Shown: one piece after another, positions 8,409 to 17,526 of the stretch
Layout: every line of letters begins with the position of its first letter
How positions within the stretch are numbered: the stretch's first letter is position 1
DNA from: an uncultured Sutterella sp.
GTDB taxonomy: Bacteria; Pseudomonadota; Gammaproteobacteria; Burkholderiales; Burkholderiaceae_F
DNA length: 64,000 nucleotides
Direction: 5' to 3'
NCBI GenBank assembly: GCA_900542195.1
Contig: UQNA01000001.1
Location: 1-64,000 of the forward strand
The notes under the pieces: model-generated
What the model saw: only the letters and a program-made list of their open reading frames with translations
The model's database searches: none
Told to the model about the DNA's origin: nothing
Program-made: the position numbers and the translations under genes

Positions 8409-9704
8409 ATGCATCAATTCTTACAGAAATACTTGGGTTTTAATCCCGAAAATACCACCATCCGTACGGAAATCATTGCAGGCCTTTCTACCTTTTTAAC
8501 GATGGCATATATTCTTGCCGTCAATCCTGCAATCTTGAGCGTCTCAGGAATGGATAAAGGCGCCTTGTTTACGACTACAGCGCTTGCCTCGGCGATTGCC
8601 ACCCTTATCATGGCGTTCTACGCCAAAATGCCTTTCGGTTTGGCTCCGGGGATGGGCATGAATGCCTTCTTTGCTTATACGGTGTGTCTATCCATGGGAC
8701 ATACCTGGCAATTCGCCTTAACAGCAATTCTGATTGAAGGCATCATCTTTATTCTTCTTACCGTCACCAACGTTCGAGAAAAAATAGTTCATTCAATTCC
8801 AACCAGTCTGCAGACTGCTATCGGAGTTGGCATAGGCCTTTTTATCGCCTTTATCGGGCTTCAAAATGCCGGTCTATCCGTTAAAAATGATGCCACCTTG
8901 GTCACTTTAGGCAACATTTTTGAACCAAGCGTTATGCTCGTTATCATCGGCCTCATCGTTACAGCCGTCTTGTTAGTCAAAAAAGTGACGGGAGCTCTTC
9001 TGATCGGTATAGCTGTCACAACGCTCTGCGGACTGCCGTTAGGAATCACTCACTTTGACGGTTTCGTTTCTCTCCCACCGTCAATCGGTCCAATTTTCAT
9101 GCAATTTGAGTGGCAAAATCTCTTGACTGTGGATATGGTGATGGTCGTTTTGTCATTCCTCTTCATGGATCTCTTCGATACATTAGGGACTCTAGTCAGC
9201 CTGATGATTAAAGGAGGTTTCGTCAAGGACGGCAACCTTCCTCGCCTCAAAGAGTCTTTCTTCGCGGACGCAGTCGGCACCACTGTCGGTGCCTGCTTAG
9301 GTACAAGTGCAATTGCCACTTATGTTGAAAGTGCTGCCGGAGTGGCTGCCGGAGGCAAATCAGGTTTGACGGCTTTAGTGATTTCAGTATTCTTCCTGCT
9401 ATCGTTGTTCTTCTCTGCAGTGTTTTTAGCCATCCCGACTCAAGCTACCGCCCCGGTGCTGATCTTGGTCGGCTTCTTCATGATTAGCTGCATTAGAGAG
9501 ATTGACCTCAACGACTTTTCGGAGGCAATTCCGGCATTCATCTGCATTATTACCATTCCGTTGACCTACAGTATTGCCAACGGCATAGTATTCGGTCTTC
9601 TCAGCTACGTTCTGATTAACTTATTCAGCGGTAAAGCTCAGAGAATCAAACCCGAGATGTATATGCTCGCAGTTTTCTTCATCATCATGCTGATGCTTCA
9701 TTAA
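8409..9704 (+). CDS. NCS2-family purine permease, AzgA-like (adenine/guanine/hypoxanthine)
   Basis: A 431-residue polytopic membrane protein. The N-terminus (EIIAGLSTFLTMAYILAVNP) is diagnostic of the AzgA subgroup (AdeP/GhxP-like) of nucleobase-ascorbate transporters. GLAPGMGMNAFFAYTV is another conserved segment. These proteins import adenine, guanine or hypoxanthine with protons. Together with the upstream nucleoside ABC system it indicates purine salvage. The 264-nt upstream gap was examined for a purine riboswitch and none was recognised. A strong bidirectional terminator follows. Confidence 0.88.
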   Translation: MHQFLQKYLGFNPENTTIRTEIIAGLSTFLTMAYILAVNPAILSVSGMDKGALFTTTALASAIATLIMAFYAKMPFGLAPGMGMNAFFAYTVCLSMGHTWQFALTAILIEGIIFILLTVTNVREKIVHSIPTSLQTAIGVGIGLFIAFIGLQNAGLSVKNDATLVTLGNIFEPSVMLVIIGLIVTAVLLVKKVTGALLIGIAVTTLCGLPLGITHFDGFVSLPPSIGPIFMQFEWQNLLTVDMVMVVLSFLFMDLFDTLGTLVSLMIKGGFVKDGNLPRLKESFFADAVGTTVGACLGTSAIATYVESAAGVAAGGKSGLTALVISVFFLLSLFFSAVFLAIPTQATAPVLILVGFFMISCIREIDLNDFSEAIPAFICIITIPLTYSIANGIVFGLLSYVLINLFSGKAQRIKPEMYMLAVFFIIMLMLH

Positions 9705-9724
9705 TTCATTTGAGCATATGGATT

Positions 9725-9748
9725 CGCCGCAGACTTCTGCGGCGTTTT
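9725..9748. terminator. Bidirectional intrinsic terminator
   Basis: Perfect 9-bp stem CGCCGCAGA / TCTGCGGCG with a 2-nt CT spacer, followed by TTTT. It lies between the convergent purine permease and trmL and can serve both. Confidence 0.85.
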
Positions 9749-9766
9749 CATTTGCAAAGCGGAAAA

Positions 9767-10237
9767 TTAAACTCCGCCTTTGAAACCGTTCTGTCTCCAG
9801 GCCTCATAAACGGTAATAGCTGCTGAATTCGACAAATTCAGCGAACGATTGTTCGGCATCATCGGCAAACGGACGCAATGGGCAGGATCAAAAAGATCTC
9901 TAACTTCCTGAGGCAGCCCGTGCCCTTCGGAACCGAAAACAAACCAATCATTAGGTTTGAATTCCAAACCTTGCACCAGTTGAGTTGCCTTTGTCGTCAT
10001 TGCAAACATTCTGGAGCGATCAGGTTTCTCCGCTTCAAGGAAGGCATCGTAGTTGGGATATATCTTGACATCCGCATACTCGCGATAATCCAGACCTGCG
10101 CGTCTCATATGCTTATCTTCAAATGAGAAACCTAACGGTTCAATAAGAATTAAACGGCATCCGGTATTCGAGCAAAGACGAATAATATTTCCTGTGTTGG
10201 GAGGAATCTCCGGATGAACCAATACGATGTTAAACAT
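9767..10237 (-). CDS. trmL: tRNA (cytidine/uridine-2'-O-)-methyltransferase TrmL
   Basis: A 156-residue SPOUT methyltransferase. It opens with the characteristic [20 protein letters not shown] segment, and the knot region near the C-terminus contains FGSEGHGLP and [15 protein letters not shown], the SAM-binding motifs of this family. TrmL 2'-O-methylates the wobble base 34 of tRNA-Leu isoacceptors. The start overlaps the end of rpoH by 8 nt, so the two are translationally linked. Length matches E. coli TrmL (157). Confidence 0.92.
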   Translation of the reverse strand: MFNIVLVHPEIPPNTGNIIRLCSNTGCRLILIEPLGFSFEDKHMRRAGLDYREYADVKIYPNYDAFLEAEKPDRSRMFAMTTKATQLVQGLEFKPNDWFVFGSEGHGLPQEVRDLFDPAHCVRLPMMPNNRSLNLSNSAAITVYEAWRQNGFKGGV

Positions 10238-11150
10238 GGTCTTTTTCTGAATTCAAAATTTCTTTTAGTTTGGAGAAAGCTTTCTTTTCAATCTGCCTGA
10301 CTCGTTCCTTGCTGATACCTAACTCTTTAGACATATCATCCAAGGTAGCCCCTTTTCCAGTCGTCTCATCATAAAGCCAACGGGCCTGAATAATTCTTCT
10401 GCTTCTCTCATCAAGCTGTTCAATTGCATTCGGCAAGTCACTGTTAAGGGCCTTATCGTAAAGAGACCGTTCGAGCATTTCATCAGGAGAATCTCCCTCG
10501 GCCTCCAGCCAATCTTCCATCGGTTTATCGTCCTCGTCATGCACCGGGGGCTCATCGAGAGAAACATCGTGTCCGAGGAGTCTAAGCTCCATCTCCTTGA
10601 CATCCGCGGGCCGTACCTCTAAGTCCTGAGCGATCTTATTAGTCTGCTCCGTAGTCAAGGCCTCGGAACCTTCCTTCATGCTTCTGAGGTTGAAGAACAA
10701 CTTTCTTTGCGCCTTAGTGGTTGCAACCTTGACCAGCTTCCAATTTTTGATGACGTAATCTTGAATCTCCGCACGAATCCAAGTCATCGCAAAGGTTACG
10801 AGACGAGCACCGTTATCCGGATCAAACCGTCTTACGGCCTTCATCAGTCCTATGTTTCCTTCTTGGATGAGATCAGGGAACGGCAGCCCATAACCCAAGT
10901 ATTGGCGGGCAATCGAAATAACTAAGCGCAAGTGAGAAGTAATAAGTTCGCTTGCGGCTTCTAAGTCGCCATGATCGCGCAGTCTAACGGCCAGTTCTTT
11001 TTCCCGCTCTTCTGTAAGCAAAGGAGCTGCATTGGCAGCTCGTATGTATTCTTCTAAGCTTCCGGGGGTTCCGCGAAGTGCCAGCGGAGTCGGATGGTAA
11101 GGAGCAAGAGCCGTACTTTTAGGCTTGTCTGTATTCTGTTTAGTCATCAA
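10230..11150 (-). CDS. rpoH: RNA polymerase sigma factor RpoH (sigma-32)
   Basis: A 306-residue group 3 sigma factor with region 2 ([22 protein letters not shown]) and region 4 ([19 protein letters not shown]). The diagnostic RpoH box QRKLFFNLR lies near residues 148-156. It directs heat-shock transcription. It lies downstream of ftsEX as in many proteobacteria and overlaps trmL. A second ATG immediately follows the first, so the start is uncertain by one codon. Confidence 0.93.
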   Translation of the reverse strand: MMTKQNTDKPKSTALAPYHPTPLALRGTPGSLEEYIRAANAAPLLTEEREKELAVRLRDHGDLEAASELITSHLRLVISIARQYLGYGLPFPDLIQEGNIGLMKAVRRFDPDNGARLVTFAMTWIRAEIQDYVIKNWKLVKVATTKAQRKLFFNLRSMKEGSEALTTEQTNKIAQDLEVRPADVKEMELRLLGHDVSLDEPPVHDEDDKPMEDWLEAEGDSPDEMLERSLYDKALNSDLPNAIEQLDERSRRIIQARWLYDETTGKGATLDDMSKELGISKERVRQIEKKAFSKLKEILNSEKDHV

Positions 11151-11209
11151 GGCGTATTCTAATACAGCTGTGATTTTTCCTTAATGTGTCAATCGGTTAG
11201 AAACGCCTA

Positions 11210-12067
11210 CTAGAAGGTAAGCGGTTTGGTTCTGCCCGCAGTGATGTAAGAGCAGACAGCTGCATAGACCACCAAAACGAAAGTCAGGAACAAACAAATC
11301 AAAATGTTGACACCTAAGGACGGCAATAAATGCACCTCGAACGCATCTTCCAGAAGCGGGACGCTCACATAAGTAGTAATGAAATAAAGAACGCTTCCAA
11401 TGGCACTGCTGATGAGAGTCGCGGCACAGGCAATTTCAACCAACGGACCGCTTACTTGCCAACGGTTAGCACCGAGCATTAACAGCAAGGCTTGATCGTG
11501 CTTCAGGAAACTGTTGAGTCTATGAATACCAACCACAAAGAGCAGTCCGACCAAAGCACAAGCAGGAATGCCGAAAGCCGCTGCTCCCAAAGCCAGTGCT
11601 TGTCTCAAAGAATATCTCTTTTTAATCCAATCAAGATTGGCGCTGACAACCGAGACATCTTTAGCCTCCGCAATTACATGCACCATTTCTTGGATAGAGG
11701 CAAACGGCGTGGAGATTGGGAAGGTAATGACATAAATATCAGGTATCTTGTCTTTTTTACCAATCAACTTGAGGATATCTTCTTCCAAAATATCTTTCGG
11801 CGGGATTAAACGAATCTCGGATCCCGGTGCCAATTGATCTAATTGGGAAGTTAAAAATTTTTTTGCATCTTCTGCCTTGGTACCCGGTTCCATAAAAACC
11901 GATATTTCGTCTCCCGTCATGGTTCTATGATTTTCATAGAAGGAAATAAAAATCAAAGACATGTGCGCTAAAAGGCAGAATGCCAGCGAACAAAGCGCTA
12001 CGACAACCCAGAAGGATTTTTTATCTTGCTTGAGAGAGCGAACTGCCCTGACGTTGACGGTAATCAC
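11210..12067 (-). CDS. ftsX: Cell division protein FtsX
   Basis: A 285-residue membrane protein. One N-terminal transmembrane helix is followed by a periplasmic domain (about residues 45-155) and three C-terminal helices, the FtsX/MacB-type permease topology. With FtsE it forms a divisome complex that regulates septal peptidoglycan hydrolases. Its start touches the end of ftsE by one base. Identification rests on topology and synteny (ftsE-ftsX-rpoH), since sequence conservation in FtsX is low. Confidence 0.88.
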   Translation of the reverse strand: MITVNVRAVRSLKQDKKSFWVVVALCSLAFCLLAHMSLIFISFYENHRTMTGDEISVFMEPGTKAEDAKKFLTSQLDQLAPGSEIRLIPPKDILEEDILKLIGKKDKIPDIYVITFPISTPFASIQEMVHVIAEAKDVSVVSANLDWIKKRYSLRQALALGAAAFGIPACALVGLLFVVGIHRLNSFLKHDQALLLMLGANRWQVSGPLVEIACAATLISSAIGSVLYFITTYVSVPLLEDAFEVHLLPSLGVNILICLFLTFVLVVYAAVCSYITAGRTKPLTF

Positions 12068-12723
12068 TAACTTCCTCCTAGGTTAATTACTCTCAGGGAC
12101 TTGATTTCAAGAGGAAGCGGAACGCTGGAGGTCATTACAACGGCGTAACCGATCTTTGCCAGTTTTGTGCAAAGATAGAGAAATTGTTCCTGAGAAGTTC
12201 CGTCCAAGCCTTCCAACGGATTGTCCGCCAGAATCATTTTTGGACGTCCCACGAGAGCACGAGCTATCACTACACGTTTTCTCAAACCTTCAGAGAGATT
12301 TTCGACTTTCTCGTCCAGGTATTTAGACAAACCGCAAAGTTCTGCACTTTCTTTGGAATATTCAATTGCCTCTTTCGGCTTGATGCCCAACAGCTGTGCA
12401 GACAATCTCAAGTTCTCAAGAACTGTGTAGGAGGTAAATAAGTTGGAATGAGAAGGTATAAGTCCCAAAGTTCTTCTCCACGCCAACTTTTCTGACTCGC
12501 TCATCACACTGACACTGTGTCCCTCAACAATGACTTCACCGGTATTGGGCTCCGTCAAAGCAGCTATAAGGTTCAGAAGGTAAGTTTTACCGGAACCGTT
12601 CGGTCCTTCAAGCAAAATAAAGTCGGGCTCTTCAATCACAAAGGACAACAAGCCGCCCGTGTTCCTCCCTTCTTTCCGGACGGGAATTTCTGAAATCTCA
12701 ACTAAGATATTCTTGGGACTCAT
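12067..12723 (-). CDS. ftsE: Cell division ATP-binding protein FtsE, divergent, key ATPase residues replaced
   Basis: A 218-residue ABC ATPase assigned by position before ftsX. Walker A is intact (GPNGSGKT, 40-47) and a signature-like LSEGLRKR is present (143-150). Other elements depart from the family. The Q-loop reads GLIPSHSN where family members have IFQD. Walker B is ILADNPLEGLD, so Asn168 stands where the catalytic Glu should be. The H-loop region is VVMTSSVP with no His. These changes predict nucleotide binding with little or no hydrolysis. The reading frame is intact and the gene is overlapped on both sides (ppx, ftsX), so it is not a pseudogene by structure. Confidence 0.82.
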   Translation of the reverse strand: MSPKNILVEISEIPVRKEGRNTGGLLSFVIEEPDFILLEGPNGSGKTYLLNLIAALTEPNTGEVIVEGHSVSVMSESEKLAWRRTLGLIPSHSNLFTSYTVLENLRLSAQLLGIKPKEAIEYSKESAELCGLSKYLDEKVENLSEGLRKRVVIARALVGRPKMILADNPLEGLDGTSQEQFLYLCTKLAKIGYAVVMTSSVPLPLEIKSLRVINLGGS

Positions 12724-14183
12724 CGCGTATAAATTTCAAATTTAATTCCAACCTTAGCCCATATTTCTTTTTCTTGACCGAGCAGATACTCAGTTAACGG
12801 ATGCTCTGTGAGCCAGTTCTTTGGAATACTCATCATGAATCCATCCGCTCCGCTGAACAACTGAATGGGCGGAAGGTCTGTGTCAATCTTAGCATGGCAA
12901 AGAATCACCGCTAATCTAAGAGCCAAGATTTTCTCGGCAATTGATCGATCGGCAAGGAATGAAGCAACTTTCTTCAGATTGCCTCGATGGGCCAAAACAA
13001 TAGCCGCCAGTTTTTCTTGTTCTGAACGAGAGAAGCCCGGGATATCGCTGTTTCTAATCAAATACTCGCTATGTTTGTGATAGTCGCTTCGAGAAAGACT
13101 CAAGCCGATTTCATGTAAATCAGCTGCCCAAGCAAGTTCTTTAAGTTCTTCAGGAGATGCGGACGGTTCAATCTTCTTGTAAAGCTCTTCAGCGACTCTG
13201 GCAACTCTGGAGGCTTGTTCTTCGTCAACATGCATTCTGAGCATTAACGAATGAACGGAAGCAGCTCTGGGATCTTTATCGAGTTTTCTACCGGCCAAAT
13301 CATAAAGAATGCCGTAACGTAATGCTCCGTCGGCCGGTTTCATCGACTTAAGTTTAAATTTATTGAAAATTGCAAGCAGCACGCATACGCCGCCGGCTAA
13401 TACCTCTCTTCTGTCATCTTTCATTCCCAAGAACTTGAAAGAGCTGGTATTCCCAAATTCGAGCATGGCATATTTCAGTTTCAGGAGAGCCTCTAAGGTA
13501 ATGGTACCGTCAGTCCAACCCTGGTCGTGCAGAATCAAGGAAACTGCAGAGGCGGTACCTGAAGAGCCGAAAGCTTCCTGCCAACCGCATCTAAAAAACT
13601 TCTCAATACTGCTGTCGAATTCTGCTTCTGCCGAAAGCTGCGCCTTCTGCATCATGGCTGGTGTGATGAGGCCGTTTTTAAAAAACGCCACGGAAGTATT
13701 AACGCATCCGACATGGAAAGAGTCGGCTTCCAACACATCCCTGACATGCCCGATAACGCATTCGGTAGACGCACCTCCGATGTCAACAATCAATCTCTTC
13801 TTATCAGACCTCGGCAGGGCAAAGCTGCATCCTTCGTAGACCAGTCTAGCCTCTTCCTTTCCTCTTAAGATTTCAATTTTGCAGCCTAAAACCTTCTCTG
13901 CTCTTTCGATAAACTCTCTTGAGTTTTTTGCACTTCTGAGAGTCTGGGTTCCAACTGCTCTGATTTGCGAACGAGGAAAGCCTTCGATTTTTTCAGCGAT
14001 ACGTGCCAGAGCTTTCAGTGCTCTTTCCTGTGCCTCTTCGGTTAGATTCCCTTCACTATCTATACCGCCGGCTAATCTAACCGTCTCCTTCCAGCTCCCT
14101 TCGCTAATAATGACTTCTTTTTCTACACGAGCTATTTCCAAACGAAAACTATTGGAACCCAAATCAATTGCAGCTAAGCGCAT
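12720..14183 (-). CDS. ppx: Ppx/GppA-family exopolyphosphatase
   Basis: 487 residues of the ASKHA phosphatase fold. Phosphate-1 motif IDLGSNSFRLEIA lies at 6-18 and phosphate-2 motif LIVDIGGASTECVIG at about 135-149. A C-terminal HD-like region contains ELAWAADLHEIGLSLSR. It degrades polyphosphate from chain ends or hydrolyses pppGpp, and the two activities cannot be told apart here. It is inserted between ftsY and ftsE, a place where many proteobacteria have nothing. It overlaps ftsE by four bases, so it is co-translated with the division genes. Confidence 0.88.
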   Translation of the reverse strand: MRLAAIDLGSNSFRLEIARVEKEVIISEGSWKETVRLAGGIDSEGNLTEEAQERALKALARIAEKIEGFPRSQIRAVGTQTLRSAKNSREFIERAEKVLGCKIEILRGKEEARLVYEGCSFALPRSDKKRLIVDIGGASTECVIGHVRDVLEADSFHVGCVNTSVAFFKNGLITPAMMQKAQLSAEAEFDSSIEKFFRCGWQEAFGSSGTASAVSLILHDQGWTDGTITLEALLKLKYAMLEFGNTSSFKFLGMKDDRREVLAGGVCVLLAIFNKFKLKSMKPADGALRYGILYDLAGRKLDKDPRAASVHSLMLRMHVDEEQASRVARVAEELYKKIEPSASPEELKELAWAADLHEIGLSLSRSDYHKHSEYLIRNSDIPGFSRSEQEKLAAIVLAHRGNLKKVASFLADRSIAEKILALRLAVILCHAKIDTDLPPIQLFSGADGFMMSIPKNWLTEHPLTEYLLGQEKEIWAKVGIKFEIYTR

Positions 14184-14196
14184 TTTTCTTCCTTAA

Positions 14197-15135
14197 TTAT
14201 TCTTCTATTCCGACCAACGCATTTGCAAATTGACGAGCATTAAACGGCTGCAAGTCATCAATTTTTTCTCCCACTCCAATGAAATAAATCGGAAGGGGTT
14301 CTTTGCGCATATCTGCCAAAGCCAAAAGTACGCCGCCTTTAGCTGTTCCATCCAGCTTGGTGATAATAAGGCCCGTTAATCCGGCTACATCATCAAAGCT
14401 TTTTGCCTGCATCAAGGCATTTTGACCGTTAGTTCCGTCCAAAACCAAGATAACTTCGTGCGGGGCCCCTTCCATGGCTTTGCCTTGAACTCTTTTAATG
14501 CGCGAGAGTTCATTCATCAAATTGGTCTGCGTCGGCAAGCGGCCGGCAGTATCAACCATCACAACGTCAGTCCCTCTTCTTTTCCCCGATGAGATAGCAT
14601 CAAAAGCTACCGAAGCAGGATCTCCCTTTTCCTGCGCAATAACTTCTATCTGGTTTCTGTCGCCCCAAATTTCGAGCTGTTCTCTGGCCGCAGCTCTGAA
14701 AGTATCCCCTGCTGCAAGCAGAACGGTTTTCTTTTCATTGGCAAAAAATTTAGCTAATTTGCCGATGCTGGTGGTTTTTCCGGCTCCGTTTACACCGCAC
14801 ATCATCCAGACTGTAGGTTGATGAGTTTCCAAATCCGGGGCTTTTTCGCAGATTTTTAATCTTTCTTCAATAACATCTCGAAGAGCTATCTTGACTTCAT
14901 CTTGACTCTTCAGACCCTTAAGTTTGATTTGATCTTTAAGCTGATTAATAATCTTGGCGCTCGTCTCTACACCGACATCAGAAGAGATTAACTGGAATTC
15001 GAGCTCTTCCATAAACTCATCGTCAACTACACCTCCGGAAAAAATTCCGATTAAATTGATTCGACTCTTAGAAAGACCGTTTTTTAACCGGGCAAACCAA
15101 CCCGTTTTTTCTTTTTTTGTGTCCATGACTGACAA
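14197..15135 (-). CDS. ftsY: Signal recognition particle receptor FtsY
   Basis: A 312-residue SRP-type GTPase with a short N-terminal region, so the acidic A domain of E. coli FtsY is nearly absent. The NG domain shows G1 GVNGAGKTTSIGKLA, G3 DTAGRLPT, G4 TKLDGTAKGG and the RAAAREQL insertion-box region. It receives ribosome-SRP complexes at the inner membrane. It is the first gene of the minus-strand ftsY-ppx-ftsE-ftsX-rpoH-trmL run and diverges from rsmD. Confidence 0.93.
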   Translation of the reverse strand: MSVMDTKKEKTGWFARLKNGLSKSRINLIGIFSGGVVDDEFMEELEFQLISSDVGVETSAKIINQLKDQIKLKGLKSQDEVKIALRDVIEERLKICEKAPDLETHQPTVWMMCGVNGAGKTTSIGKLAKFFANEKKTVLLAAGDTFRAAAREQLEIWGDRNQIEVIAQEKGDPASVAFDAISSGKRRGTDVVMVDTAGRLPTQTNLMNELSRIKRVQGKAMEGAPHEVILVLDGTNGQNALMQAKSFDDVAGLTGLIITKLDGTAKGGVLLALADMRKEPLPIYFIGVGEKIDDLQPFNARQFANALVGIEE

Positions 15136-15184
15136 TTATCAATTAAAGTTTAGCTACCACTAATTTGAGTAAGTTTACACACAC

Positions 15185-15763
15185 ATGAAACAAGGCGGAA
15201 AAATCAGGATTATTGGGGGCCTCTGGAAGAGAACTCCTCTCCCCGTTTTGGACTCAGAGGGCCTTCGGCCGACCGGCGATAGACAACGTGAAACCATTTT
15301 TAACTGGCTGAATCATCTTTTTGACGGCGAGTTCTCCGACAAACGCTCTTTGGATATGTTTGCAGGTACCGGAGCATTGTCTTTTGAAATGGCGAGCCGA
15401 GGCGCAGAAAATGCTGTGATTCTTGAGAAAAACCGTGCTGCTGCAAAGCTTATTGAGCAAAGCAAAGAAAAGCTGAATGCTGAAAACATCCATGTTTTCT
15501 GCGGAGACTCGTTGAAAGACTCAAGAGTGGAGGAGTTCGGTCCTTATGACGTTGTCTTCATCGACCCTCCTTTTGCTCTCAATCTTCAGGAAAAAGCCAT
15601 AAAGAAAGCCGTCCCGCTGCTCAGTTCCTCGGGCCTAATCTATGTGGAGAGCCCGACGGAGATATCAGATGAATTTTTAGATTCTTTCGGGTTAACGGCC
15701 GTAAAACGATCAAAGGGAGGAGCAAGCCACTTGCTCTTAGCTCAAAAATCGGAGAATAGATAA
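15185..15763 (+). CDS. rsmD: 16S rRNA (guanine966-N2)-methyltransferase RsmD
   Basis: A 192-residue class I methyltransferase. [16 protein letters not shown] and [16 protein letters not shown] are the conserved N-terminal substrate motifs. [15 protein letters not shown] is the SAM site and FIDPPF the catalytic motif IV (D/N-PPF). It methylates G966 of 16S rRNA. It diverges from ftsY by about 50 nt and its stop overlaps the coaD start (TAATG), a common rsmD-coaD pairing. Confidence 0.93.
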   Translation: MKQGGKIRIIGGLWKRTPLPVLDSEGLRPTGDRQRETIFNWLNHLFDGEFSDKRSLDMFAGTGALSFEMASRGAENAVILEKNRAAAKLIEQSKEKLNAENIHVFCGDSLKDSRVEEFGPYDVVFIDPPFALNLQEKAIKKAVPLLSSSGLIYVESPTEISDEFLDSFGLTAVKRSKGGASHLLLAQKSENR

Positions 15764-16254
15764 TGATTGCGACTTATCCCGGCACTTTCGATCCTGTTAC
15801 CAAAGGTCACGAGGACCTTATCCGCAGAGCTTCCAAACTTTTTCCTCAGCTAATTGTGGCCGTTGCAGAAAGCCGAAAGAAGAACACTCTTTTTTCTTTA
15901 GCTGAACGCGTAGAACTGGTTAAAGCTGTTACTCAAGACCTGCCTAACGTCAAAGTTATCGGTTTTGATTATCTTCTGGTAGACCTTCTCAAGCAAAATC
16001 ATTCTTTATGCATCGTCCGAGGGGCTAGAGCAGTCAGTGATTTTGAATATGAGTTTCAGATGGCCGGGATGAATCAGCTGCTCTTGCCGGAAGCAGAGAC
16101 GATCTTTTTGACGCCGTCCCCCGGCTATCAATTTGTCAGCGGGACCTTCGTTAGAGAGATTGCTCTTCTCGGAGGAGATGTCAGCAAATTCGTCAGCCCC
16201 ATCGTTTTAAAAGCCTTCGAAAAAAAACTCGAAAAAAAATCATTCCTACCCTAA
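15763..16254 (+). CDS. coaD: Pantetheine-phosphate adenylyltransferase CoaD
   Basis: A 163-residue nucleotidyltransferase. The [20 protein letters not shown] segment contains the T/HxGH-type motif, and [17 protein letters not shown] corresponds to the ISSTxVR loop. It transfers AMP from ATP to 4'-phosphopantetheine, the fourth step of coenzyme A synthesis. Length is typical of the family (about 160). It is translationally coupled to rsmD. Confidence 0.94.
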   Translation: MIATYPGTFDPVTKGHEDLIRRASKLFPQLIVAVAESRKKNTLFSLAERVELVKAVTQDLPNVKVIGFDYLLVDLLKQNHSLCIVRGARAVSDFEYEFQMAGMNQLLLPEAETIFLTPSPGYQFVSGTFVREIALLGGDVSKFVSPIVLKAFEKKLEKKSFLP

Positions 16255-16407
16255 TTGTTTATTCTTTCAGGGATTTGTGAAAGTCGATATTATTACTTAA
16301 ATTAGTGGATAACTTTCCTGCCTTCTTTTAAACTTTTAGAGGGATATTTCTATAAAAAATTCCTCTTAAAACAAAAAGAAAAAATAAAACTTGCCACGGA
16401 GAACAGG

Positions 16408-17268
16408 ATGAGCAACGTTTCACAGGAATGGCTTTCGGTAGTTCATAACGGTCGAAAATACGATATCGGTGTTAAGACTTGTGATTCATCCGTTCCTATT
16501 GTCCCATGGATTCATCCGCCTCTTCACACCAAACTCCAAAATCTTATTTTGAGAATCGGACGTAAAGTTCCTGTTGCTCGACAAGCTCAGCTCATTTCAC
16601 TAGAAAGAAGCATTTGTCACCTAGCACTTGTAACTCAAGGTGTCACTGCCAGAGTCTTCGGAAATCCAAATGTTGGAACCGAAGGGGCGGCTGCCATTTC
16701 TCCCCCCGGACATTTAGCCTTTGGCAACCTCAATTTTTTCACTGAACGGCCAGCATTTGGTCATTACTTTGCTCTAACCAAAGCGGAAATTGTCGTATGT
16801 AGTAAGGAATTGCTTCTTCCTGCTTTGAAATCAGATCCTGACCTCTTCTTTTTATTGGTCCAGCATTGTGAAAGCTGTTCTTTATCCGATCGCATTGGTT
16901 TTGCTTATCAAGCATTCGAACCTGTGGAAGAAAGGCTTAAAGCCTTTGCAATAAGCTGGGCCGTTCATTATGCAAAACTATTTGAGGCAGAAGGAGAGCC
17001 TTGGCTAAAAATGCCCGTTCCTCTTACACGCAGCAATCGCTGCCTCCTGGCCAACGCCTCCTCGGTTTCAACTGACAACTATTTAAAGAAGTGGAAAGAT
17101 CAGGGAGTATGGATAAGAAACGGAGATTTTGTTTCCTGTCCAGTTTCGTTTCTTGAAGAAACTTATAAATGGATGAGAGACTCAGAAGAACAAAGTGCAT
17201 ATTCCTATGCGCCTACCCTTTTAGAGCTTTTTAAACGTCTTCCAACTATTCAATGTCCGCTTTACTGA
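16408..17268 (+). CDS. Crp/Fnr-like transcriptional regulator (paralogue A)
   Basis: A 286-residue protein with a cupin/cNMP-binding-like N-terminal half (GHLAFGNLNFFTERPAFGHYF near 105-125) and a C-terminal part that should hold a winged helix. No convincing HTH motif can be assigned by eye. It is clearly paralogous to the protein at 22418-23311: shared PWI/HP segment near the start, FGNLNFF versus CGNLNFF, LSDRIGFAYQA versus LSDRLGFGAQS. No adjacent target is obvious and no cNMP-binding Arg-Ala pair is visible, so any ligand is unknown. Assignment to the Crp/Fnr superfamily is by overall pattern. Confidence 0.6.
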   Translation: MSNVSQEWLSVVHNGRKYDIGVKTCDSSVPIVPWIHPPLHTKLQNLILRIGRKVPVARQAQLISLERSICHLALVTQGVTARVFGNPNVGTEGAAAISPPGHLAFGNLNFFTERPAFGHYFALTKAEIVVCSKELLLPALKSDPDLFFLLVQHCESCSLSDRIGFAYQAFEPVEERLKAFAISWAVHYAKLFEAEGEPWLKMPVPLTRSNRCLLANASSVSTDNYLKKWKDQGVWIRNGDFVSCPVSFLEETYKWMRDSEEQSAYSYAPTLLELFKRLPTIQCPLY

Positions 17269-17426
17269 TGAAAATCTTCTTATTTTTGGCTGTTTCTTCA
17301 GATCAAATGCTGAGAACAGGGAGCTTAAAAAGATTAGTTGATCCTATTCTGAATATTGCGATGTGGAAAGTTAAATCTAAGCAAGTATGGATTAAAGATA
17401 AGAATCGGCAATACAGCTTTAACTAA
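17268..17426 (+). CDS. Small ORF coupled to the Crp-like regulator (unknown, possibly a remnant)
   Basis: A 52-codon frame whose ATG overlaps the upstream stop (TGATG). The C-terminal part, with W near residue 33 and QVWIKDKNRQY, resembles KKWKDQGVWIRNGDF in the C-terminal region of the upstream regulator. It may be a partial duplication or fragment of a regulator rather than a working gene. No known family was recognised. Confidence 0.25.
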   Translation: MKIFLFLAVSSDQMLRTGSLKRLVDPILNIAMWKVKSKQVWIKDKNRQYSFN

Positions 17427-17526
17427 TTTTGCCCCATCAAATCTCTTAGACCCCTCTTAAGATCTTTAACTCCTTAAAGCTGATAGTTTTGTTAAAGTAC
17501 TAAGAATATTCAATAAGGAAATCGAC

